Positions 59,230 to 64,000 of a DNA stretch of 64,000 bases are shown piece by piece. Below the pieces are notes generated by a model, which saw nothing but the letters and a program-made list of their open reading frames with translations, did no database searches and was not told the DNA's origin. This stretch comes from Bowmanella denitrificans. Lineage in GTDB: Bacteria; Pseudomonadota; Gammaproteobacteria; Enterobacterales; Alteromonadaceae. Position 1 is the stretch's first letter. Each line of letters opens with the position of its first letter. Location of the stretch: the NCBI RefSeq assembly GCF_039522935.1, contig NZ_BAAAEI010000001.1:252755-316754 (forward strand). Reading direction: 5' to 3'. The position numbers and the translations under genes are program-made.

Positions 59230-60250
59230 CCAAGGCAATAGCCATCAAAACAGGGTTATCGACCCTCAGATCCTGGCCGAGGCCTGCGACTGGCTGCTGG
59301 ATATTGAAACCAGCCCCGCCATACTGACCTCCGCCAAGTTTGAAGCCTGGTTACGTGCCGATCCCGAGCATGTGCGCGCCTATAACCATGCGGCCAATAC
59401 CTGGCAGTTGGGCAGTGTGTTAAGCCTTGACGCAAACAGCGTGGGTCAGCCAAGCATGTCGCCGTCGCCCCAGGTGATTCCAATAGCAGAACGTCGCCCG
59501 GCCAAAAACCTGAGCAAAGTACTGACCGCCCTGGCCGCCACGGTGTGCCTGATGGTATTCAGCCTGTCGCTACTGCCAACCACGCCAGCATCAAACAACA
59601 TACTGGCCTACCAAACCCAACAAGGGGAGATTCAACAGCTGCAGCTTAGCGATAGCAGTGCACTCTATCTGGACAGCAGCAGCCGGGTTCGGGTAGAGAT
59701 GCAGGACAAGCGTCGTGATGTGGAGCTGATCCAGGGCCGGGTATTTAGCCAGGTGGCCCATCAGCCCCGGGAGTTTGTAGTCAGAGTCAACCACAGTACC
59801 GAATTTGTGGCACTGGGCACCGCCTACTCGGTGGAAAAACTGGCCAGCGCCTGGACACTGGAAGTCTATCAGGGTGTGGTTGGGGTACGCGGCGGTGCGC
59901 TCAGCGGCACCGCGCCGGTGCATGCCGGTTGGGGCCTGAAATATCAGGACAATAAACTCAGCCGCTATCGCCTACTCCCCGCTTTACAAGCTGGTCAGCC
60001 GGACTGGAGCAGCCATCGTATTCGGTTTGATGATACCCGGCTGGAACAGGCCATCCGTCAGATTAACCGCTATAGCCCGCAGCCGCTGGTGTTACAGGAT
60101 AAAGACCTGGCCGGGTTTGCCATTTCCGGGGTGTTTAATCTGCAGGATGTGGAGGACTTTGTGCAGAGTGTGGAAGGCCTGACCCAAACCCGCAGTGTGA
60201 AAACCCCTGAAGGGATTTTATTGGGTTTGCCACGGAGGGCTGGTGACTGA
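59216..60250 (+). CDS. FecR-like anti-sigma/sigma-regulator membrane protein
   Basis: A 344-residue protein starting with GTG at 59216. Cytoplasmic N-terminus (ILAEACDWLLDIETSP, FEAWLRADPEHVRAYNHAA), one membrane helix (VLTALAATVCLMVFSLSLL, about 102-120), then a periplasmic FecR domain (LDSSSRVRVEMQDKRRDVEL, QGRVFSQVAHQPREFVV) and a C-terminal STN-like module (LEQAIRQINRYSPQPLVLQD, GVFNLQDVEDFVQSVEGLTQ). FecR passes the receptor's signal to the sigma factor. The gene is intact although the STN receptor is not. It overlaps the sigma gene, so the two are translationally linked. Confidence 0.9.
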   Translation: MNSSNQGNSHQNRVIDPQILAEACDWLLDIETSPAILTSAKFEAWLRADPEHVRAYNHAANTWQLGSVLSLDANSVGQPSMSPSPQVIPIAERRPAKNLSKVLTALAATVCLMVFSLSLLPTTPASNNILAYQTQQGEIQQLQLSDSSALYLDSSSRVRVEMQDKRRDVELIQGRVFSQVAHQPREFVVRVNHSTEFVALGTAYSVEKLASAWTLEVYQGVVGVRGGALSGTAPVHAGWGLKYQDNKLSRYRLLPALQAGQPDWSSHRIRFDDTRLEQAIRQINRYSPQPLVLQDKDLAGFAISGVFNLQDVEDFVQSVEGLTQTRSVKTPEGILLGLPRRAGD

Positions 60251-60319
60251 GTAAGCCTCTCGGGCCAGTTAAAGCTTGTCTCGGCGTAGATTTATTCGCA
60301 CTACTGGTAATTAAATAGC

Positions 60320-60500
60320 TTCACCATGGGGAAGCCTTTCTCGCAGAGCCGCTGAGCACCCAGAGTAATTGAAAGCAGTAAATACCTCAGCGCGCTTTTC
60401 TCTGCGCCCCCGCGTCACAGCGAGAGGTATTCCAACATTATTGGCCGAAGGCGGTTCGTGTAGTTCGTGGTGGTTATTTTTATTATCACCAAGGACGATA
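60320..60500. repeat. Dispersed intergenic repeat of the CTTCGTG/CTCTGCG type
   Basis: TTCTCGCAGAGCCGCTGAGC, ACCTCAGCGCGCTTTTCTCTGCGC and GTTCGTGTAGTTCGTGGTGG read like degenerate copies of the widespread intergenic sequences built from CTCTGCG, CTCAGCGC and TTCGTGG words. A short stretch of the same type occurs at 36791-36834. Apart from this the 60251-60519 gap has no gene. Confidence 0.45.
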
Positions 60501-60519
60501 GAGGTCGCATTTTCAAAAT

Positions 60520-60791
60520 CTATTTAATTCGAAAATCATCATGCAAATTCCCCCAATGGGCCTTCAATTTCTTTTTGTGCGCCTGATTCATTGGAAGGTT
60601 TTCAATGGCTTCTCGCCAGAGCGTTTTGGCCTTGTCCATAACGTCATCTAAGTGAGGCTTAATCACTCGCCATGGAATCTCGGCACGCTCAGCACATTTC
60701 TACCGCCTTGAAAGCCCGCCAAATAACCAACCAGTCTTCCGTGCAGGCTCAACTTGAGTACTTTTATTTCATCGACTGGAGCTCCGCTCAT
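60520..60791 (-). pseudogene. Gutted hipA toxin gene (N- and C-terminal ends only)
   Basis: From ATG 60791 the minus strand reads DEIKVLKLS then LHGRLVGYLAGFQGGRNVL, the HipA N-terminal domain, and hits a stop after 43 codons. In another frame, ending at TAG 60522-60520, it reads EIPWRVIKPHLDDVMDKAK, then LWREAIENLPMNQAHKKKL and HWGNLHDDFRIK, which looks like a HipA C-terminus. The kinase core of roughly 300 residues is missing, so an internal deletion with frameshift is the simplest reading. The ATG overlaps the hipB stop (ATGA), the usual hipBA coupling. The N-terminal match is firm; the C-terminal one is moderate. Confidence 0.7.
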
Positions 60792-61132
60792 GATTCATCA
60801 CCCAGTAAATCCTGCCATGGATCATCTGAAAGACTTTTCTTCGCATCTTCGTTTGAAGTTTTTTTCGCCTGAGACACATGCATCCTGTCTGAATCAGAAC
60901 TCTCCTGTTCAAGTAATGCCATAACCCCGCCAAGCTTTTCCTTTGGTATAAGCATAAGTTCACTATTCAAGCCCTTCGCAAGCAACTGCAAAGTGTCGAG
61001 TCGAGGGTTTCCTTTGGACTCCAGGCGCTGATATTGCTGGCGAGATACCCCTACCCGCAACATCATGTCGCTCTGTTTGAGGCCCAGTGTCAGTCGCCGC
61101 TGTTTTATTTGGTCGAGTATCGAATTCCTCAC
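60788..61132 (-). CDS. hipB: HipB-type XRE antitoxin/repressor
   Basis: 114 residues with an XRE helix-turn-helix: LDQIKQRRLTLGLKQSDMML, RVGVSRQQYQRLESKGNPRL and DTLQLLAKGLNSELMLIPKE, followed by a charged tail. This is the HipB antitoxin pattern, which represses the hipBA operon and blocks HipA. The GTG at 61132 is the best start before the domain, though GTG 61141 is possible; the frame continues into the operators further up. It lies just upstream of the gutted hipA. Three GCAAC-N6-GTTGC type sites upstream at 61165-61260 fit as its operators. Confidence 0.8.
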   Translation of the reverse strand: MRNSILDQIKQRRLTLGLKQSDMMLRVGVSRQQYQRLESKGNPRLDTLQLLAKGLNSELMLIPKEKLGGVMALLEQESSDSDRMHVSQAKKTSNEDAKKSLSDDPWQDLLGDES

Positions 61133-61164
61133 TGTAAACACATATATTGCTTTACCTAACAATA

Positions 61165-61260
61165 GCAACATATTAGTTGCCTGAAAAACCAAAAGCAACT
61201 TATTGGTTGCTTTTGCTTAATTCGCCATATCAACAGCAGGAAAAGCAATACAAATGTTGC
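61165..61260 (-). promoter_or_regulatory. Three regularly spaced hipB operators
   Basis: GCAAC-ATATTA-GTTGC (61165-61180), GCAAC-TTATTG-GTTGC (61195-61210) and GCAAT-ACAAAT-GTTGC (61245-61260). All have a six-base spacer; centres are 30 and 50 bases apart, whole numbers of roughly ten-base turns, so three dimers would lie on one face of the helix. They sit directly upstream of hipB, and the third nearly touches the end of the peptidase gene. Confidence 0.7.
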
Positions 61261-61261
61261 T

Positions 61262-62416
61262 TTAATTGGATGTCGTTAGCAGGGCTTTTAGTTGCTTTAG
61301 CGGCAAGGCTTTTACGCAGTTGGCCTTACCTGTGTCACTGCGGGTACCGCAGGTGTCGGCGGCTTTTAGCATAGAGTTATAAATCGCTTCTTCGCTGGCC
61401 TCGATAACCGCCTGAAACAGCGGCGACATACTGCCGTTAGGCACAGACTCGGTGCTGGATACCTCACCGCGGCGCTCGGCGGTGCGACGTACCGACGCGG
61501 CAGTGGAGAAGCTCAGCACATAATCCCCCGAGCCATTGGTAAAAGACGCCCCGGTGCGGGCTAAGCCTGCCACCGCCCGTTTAGCTAAACGGGTTAGATT
61601 GCGATCTGACAAAGGCGCATCGGTCGCCACAATCAGCATAATGGAGCCGTCGGCTACCTCAGAGTCCAGGGCATCTTGCAGATAATACTGGCCAAGCGCT
61701 TCACCCACCGGCTGACCGGCAATCTGCAATACCCCGCCGTAGTTAGACTGCACCAACACCCCCACCGTATAACCACCCAGTTTGGCTGGCAGCACACGGG
61801 AACTGGTGCCAATACCGCCTTTCCAGCCAAAGGCCACCGTGCCGGTGCCGGCCCCCACCGCCCCTTCGGCCACCGGCCCGTCACTGGCATTTGTGATAGC
61901 TTTCAGACCATGTTCGGCTTTAAGGGCACGCTTGCGAATATCATTTAAGCGGCTGTCGTTGGTTTCCCCCACCACCGCATTCACCGACACCACCTGTTCA
62001 TTGCCGGGTTGCTTTAAGGTCCAGCCAATAATGGCCTCGGCGGCTTGCGGCACCGACAGGGTATTGGTGAGCAGAATCGGGGTCTCAATCTCCCCCAGTT
62101 CCTGTATTTGTGAAATGCCGGTGAGCTTGCCATAGCCATTGGCCACATACAGCCCGGCGGGCACTTTGTCCTGATACAGGTTGCCGCCATGGGGTAAAAT
62201 CGCCGTTACCCCGGTACGCACATCCTGCCCATCCAGCAAAGTCACCTGCCCAACCAGCACCCCTTGCACATCGGTAATGGCATTATGCTGGCCGGTTTTT
62301 AGAATGCCGGGCGCTATGCCTAAGTCCCGGCTACGGGGTTTTGCATTATCGGCCAGCGCCTGCGCTGTCACCAGTAAACCACCCACTAATAAAGCCAAAG
62401 CCGCTTTGTTCCGCAT
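61262..62416 (-). CDS. P1-family (DmpA-type) aminopeptidase, exported
   Basis: A 384-residue protein with signal peptide (LALLVGGLLVTAQALA). It matches the S58/P1 family of self-cleaving peptidases: GILKTGQHNAITDVQGVLVG, VNAVVGETNDSRLNDIR, VLVQSNYGGVLQIAG, and the cleavage site VADGSIMLIVATDAPLSDRN, where Gly257-Ser258 is the expected autoproteolysis bond and Ser258 the nucleophile of the beta chain. Relatives include D-aminopeptidase DmpA and beta-aminopeptidases. The signal peptide places it in the periplasm. It could act on peptides with D- or beta-residues; proximity to the Tat aminotransferase and receptors is suggestive but not operonic. Confidence 0.9.
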   Translation of the reverse strand: MRNKAALALLVGGLLVTAQALADNAKPRSRDLGIAPGILKTGQHNAITDVQGVLVGQVTLLDGQDVRTGVTAILPHGGNLYQDKVPAGLYVANGYGKLTGISQIQELGEIETPILLTNTLSVPQAAEAIIGWTLKQPGNEQVVSVNAVVGETNDSRLNDIRKRALKAEHGLKAITNASDGPVAEGAVGAGTGTVAFGWKGGIGTSSRVLPAKLGGYTVGVLVQSNYGGVLQIAGQPVGEALGQYYLQDALDSEVADGSIMLIVATDAPLSDRNLTRLAKRAVAGLARTGASFTNGSGDYVLSFSTAASVRRTAERRGEVSSTESVPNGSMSPLFQAVIEASEEAIYNSMLKAADTCGTRSDTGKANCVKALPLKQLKALLTTSN

Positions 62417-62572
62417 AAATGCTCCTGTAGTTGTGAATTTACGCTAATGGAGGGAATCATTTGTTGCAAGTCTAAAGGGGTGAAACAACGGAGTCGCCTT
62501 CCTAGCTTATATGGCACTCCATCCCTGGAGCGCCAGTCCCATTTACAACAGGCTTCCTGCTGGTCCGAAGGA

Positions 62573-62594
62573 AAAGCTACAAGGACGTAGCTTT
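62573..62594. repeat. Hairpin AAAGCTAC / GTAGCTTT
   Basis: AAAGCTAC - AAGGAC - GTAGCTTT, a perfect 8-bp stem with a six-base loop. Part of the hairpin-rich stretch following the DmpA gene promoter side. Confidence 0.7.
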
Positions 62595-62635
62595 CAAAGC
62601 GCGCCCGCGGAATTGTTTATTATGGATTGGGTAAC

Positions 62636-62681
62636 AAACAGGGACTTTTGTAGCCCTGATCTAGCAACTTCCCTGTTTTTT
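62636..62681 (+). terminator. Long-loop hairpin with T-tract
   Basis: AAACAGGGA, 25 bases, TCCCTGTTT followed by more T. The stem plus T-run looks like a rho-independent terminator read rightwards, but no gene precedes it on this strand, so it may be part of a repeat element. Confidence 0.35.
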
Positions 62682-62781
62682 ATGACACGCCGTCCGGGCG
62701 CGCCAGTCCCTTTTCTTTGCTGCGCGGCAAAGAAACGAGACGCAAAGAAAACGCGCCGCTGGATTCCCAACTACGTCAGTC

Positions 62782-62879
62782 CAGGGAGCAGTGAAAAGGC
62801 GGTCGCAGAAACGACGTTCCCGACGCGTCTTCTACTCAAGTCGTTCCAGACGACTTGTCCCCCTTTTCACTGCTCCCTG
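62782..62879. repeat. 98-bp nested inverted-repeat element
   Basis: CAGGGAGCAGTGAAAAGG (62782-62799) is repeated perfectly in reverse at 62862-62879, an 18-bp inverted repeat around 62 bases. Inside is a second perfect hairpin, CAAGTCGT - TCCAG - ACGACTTG (62837-62857). The whole could fold as one long stem with a branch. Confidence 0.8.
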
Positions 62880-62909
62880 AACCGACCGGGAATTTTTAAG
62901 CGGGGGTCA

Positions 62910-62927
62910 AAGCGGCTTGGGCCGCTT
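62910..62927. repeat. Hairpin AAGCGGC / GCCGCTT
   Basis: AAGCGGC - TTGG - GCCGCTT, a perfect 7-bp stem 30 bases after the nested inverted-repeat element, probably part of the same repeat cluster. Confidence 0.65.
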
Positions 62928-63281
62928 AAGGGGTAGCTTCTGATTGATGTTTTGTCGGTTAATGCCTGCTTTATTCCAATAGCGGTCATTGACTGCAATA
63001 ACGGTCTTGTCACCGCCCAATTCTCTCAACCTGTCTCAACAACTATGCCCCCTTGATCCAGCCATATAACACCCCACAAATAACTGTTCATTTACACAGA
63101 TTGAAGCAAGGATCCGTATAACAGCAATGGTACGGAACAAGTCCGCTTTTTCCCGGCACCAATTTGGTGCAACCTCCAAACTCATGCTAGGCAAGGGCCA
63201 CAGAGCATGCTAAAAAATGACCATGCAAAAGTACGGAACTTATCCGTGTTTAAACACGGAACGGTTCCGTCTAATAACATT

Positions 63282-63288
63282 GTTAGGC
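63282..63288 (+). other. Integron core site (GTTAGGC), left boundary of a cassette
   Basis: GTTAGGC matches the integron core consensus GTTRRRY and is the exact complement of the R'' box GCCTAAC at 63601-63607. It lies 15 bases before the start of a small gene, as in gene cassettes. No complete attC or attI could be folded immediately upstream. Confidence 0.55.
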
Positions 63289-63303
63289 ATACAGGCGGAC
63301 CCC

Positions 63304-63597
63304 ATGACATTGAAGTCTAAAAATAGAATGCTGCTATCACTCTTTGTATTGGCGTTCACTTTAATACCAATAGGTTGTGTTTACCTGAGTGAAGCCATTG
63401 CGTCTATAGTTGGTTGTTCAGTTGGTGAAGCGAGTACCCAAAGCTGCGAGCTTCTTGGTATCGATATTGGTGGTTTGCTTTATATGCTTTTCGTTTCTGG
63501 TTGGCTAGGGATAATAACTATTCCCGTCGGCGGTATTTCAACAATTGTTTTATTTATCATGGCTCTTAGCTCATGGAATGATACGGAAATTATTTAG
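63304..63597 (+). CDS. Small membrane protein in integron cassette
   Basis: 97 residues with two or three membrane helices (LLSLFVLAFTLIPIGCVYLS; GGLLYMLFVSGWLGIITIPV, then GGISTIVLFIMALSSW) and a Cys pair in VGCSVGEASTQSCELLGID. I do not recognise a family. The frame opens at 63217, but ATG 63304 lies just inside the cassette boundary with GGCGGA before it. The stop is three bases before the attC R'' box, the usual tight packing of integron cassettes. Cassette cargo of this type is mostly of unknown function. Confidence 0.65.
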   Translation: MTLKSKNRMLLSLFVLAFTLIPIGCVYLSEAIASIVGCSVGEASTQSCELLGIDIGGLLYMLFVSGWLGIITIPVGGISTIVLFIMALSSWNDTEII

Positions 63598-63600
63598 CAT

Positions 63601-63675
63601 GCCTAACAAACCAAGTCAGCGGGAATTTTACTCGCTGAAAAACACTCATAAAATCCCCTGCTTGGGGCGTTATGT
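63601..63675 (+). other. attC recombination site of an integron cassette
   Basis: R'' box GCCTAAC (63601-63607) and R' box GTTATGT (63669-63675) flank two arms that pair over 17 bp: CCAAG/CTTGG, CAG/CTG, GGG/CCC and ATTTTA/TAAAAT. The left arm has three unpaired bases (T63616, C63620, A63624), which is the extrahelical-base asymmetry that integrases use to choose the strand. Total length 75 and an 18-base loop are within the attC range. The R' box deviates at one position from GTTRRRY. No integrase gene is in the window. Confidence 0.8.
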
Positions 63676-63837
63676 GGCTAAGACCAGCACTACAGCATTG
63701 GAAATTTATCGAATATAAGCAAAATATAGAAAAGACCAAAACTCCAAGAAGCACGTCAAGAATTCTATATTCGGCAAGAAAAAAATTGTCGGTAGCGACA
63801 CAAAGTATCACGCACTCAAGGTGTGTCTGGAGACACT

Positions 63838-63939
63838 ATGATTTTTAGCAGATTAAGAAGTTACCTGAGAGAACGGAAATACGGCGTTCTTTTCTTAGAA
63901 TTTATTATCTTAGTTGTTGGTGTTTATCTTAGTTTGTAG
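63838..63939 (+). pseudogene. Truncated membrane-protein gene (DUF6090-like start), cut by an IS end
   Basis: ATG 63838 begins a frame reading MIFSRLRSYLRERKYG and VLFLEFIILVVGVYLSL before TAG 63937-63939. A basic start followed by FLEFIILVVGVYLSL resembles the first helix of DUF6090-type proteins, which normally go on with a Q.NNW motif. Here the frame stops exactly where an IS-like end begins (63935), so the gene was probably interrupted. It lies after an attC core site and may be the cargo of the next cassette. Confidence 0.5.
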
Positions 63940-64000
63940 TGGTCAAGTCATATTGGCCACAGGTTTATAGTTACGCCAGTATCTTCGTTCTGACTCGTTT
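63935..64000. mobile_element. Probable insertion-sequence terminus (IS3-like), running off the window
   Basis: TGTAGTGGTCAAG, then TCATATTGGCCACAGG. A TGTA start and the TGGTCAAG/TTGGCCAC words, forming a partial dyad (GTGGTCAA and TTGGCCAC), resemble the ends of IS3-family elements in Alteromonadales. It begins exactly where the preceding gene is cut. No transposase coding sequence is inside the window, so the family is uncertain. Confidence 0.45.

Larger units (their letters stand above)
62417..63281. other. Gene-poor region with many hairpins
   Basis: About 865 bases with no gene I can support; an open frame at 62511-62936 has repeat-like, low-quality translation. Instead there are several palindromes: those listed separately, plus GCACCAATTTGGTGC (63156-63170), CCGTGTTTAAACACGG (63245-63260) and CGGAACGGTTCCG directly after it. 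The word ACGGAAC recurs near 63132, 63231 and 63256. This looks like an accumulation of repeat elements and the left flank of an integron-like array. Confidence 0.5.

Noticed and set aside
62636..62681. Possible gene-terminating hairpin indicating a lost upstream gene
   Set aside because: It has a T-run, but no coding sequence on the same strand precedes it; listed only as a low-confidence hairpin.
62511..62936. 141-codon open frame on the plus strand
   Set aside because: The translation is rich in Arg, Lys, Pro and Cys with no domain, and it runs straight through the 62782-62879 inverted repeat and other hairpins; best read as a repeat sequence that happens to be open.

Overview
The window looks like a chromosomal segment of a marine-type gammaproteobacterium near Alteromonadaceae. 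Reasons: five TonB-dependent receptor genes in 64 kb, a TPR/sulfotransferase beside a receptor, a FucP-type sugar importer with GH1/GH3 glucosidases, a MarR-controlled tyrosine operon, a FecI/FecR pair, and traces of an integron cassette. This placement is inferred from gene content; no rRNA or tRNA gene was seen.

Layout. (1) 1-5307: beta-glucan/glucoside use: GH1 glucosidase (minus, cut by the window edge), a divergent LacI-family-type operator, an MFS sugar importer, a GH3 lipoprotein and a polysaccharide deacetylase. (2) 5420-12216: a His-rich TonB receptor, a small VF530 protein and an RND efflux pair. (3) 12212-27165: a nitrogen-compound block: a periplasmic binding protein, a MocR (GntR/aminotransferase) regulator with an unusual C-terminal domain, a nitrilase-family hydrolase, then a receptor - TPR-sulfotransferase - serine hydrolase - MFS operon, then a LysR regulator and gabD-gabT. 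Two promoters in the block share a bipartite motif with identical spacing, which suggests the MocR protein controls both. (4) 27705-35751: a probable defence island: WYL regulator, Cas4-like/DEDD nuclease (DUF2779), PD-(D/E)XK-like protein, tandem-AAA ATPase and a GmrSD-like DUF262/HNH protein, ending at a decayed Tn5/IS4-type transposase. (5) 35906-36642: two small AT-rich membrane-protein genes with a 26-bp tandem repeat between them. (6) 36943-44129: tyrosine catabolism (hppD, a VOC protein, fumarylacetoacetate hydrolase) facing a MarR gene across two palindromic operators, then another TonB receptor, a short AraC protein and a VOC protein. (7) 44157-51950: PIF1-like helicase, exported KatG, and copA-cueR with a MerR-type promoter. 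(8) 52007-60250: a FecI/FecR surface-signalling locus whose STN-bearing receptor is broken by an internal deletion, next to an intact STN-less paralogue and a Tat-exported class V aminotransferase. (9) 60320-64000: an eroding right end: a hipBA locus with hipA gutted and three regularly spaced operators, a DmpA-type peptidase, a cluster of long hairpins, an integron gene cassette with a well-formed attC, and a second cassette-like gene cut by what looks like an IS terminus.

Most confident calls are enzymes with visible catalytic motifs (GH3, KatG, CopA, HPPD, GabD/GabT, nitrilase, P1 peptidase). The most interesting parts are the MocR regulon around an unknown amide or peptide substrate, the multi-nuclease island at 27.7-35.6 kb, and three loci caught in decay (STN receptor, hipA, transposase). 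All numbers come from reading the sequence by eye; no searches were run.
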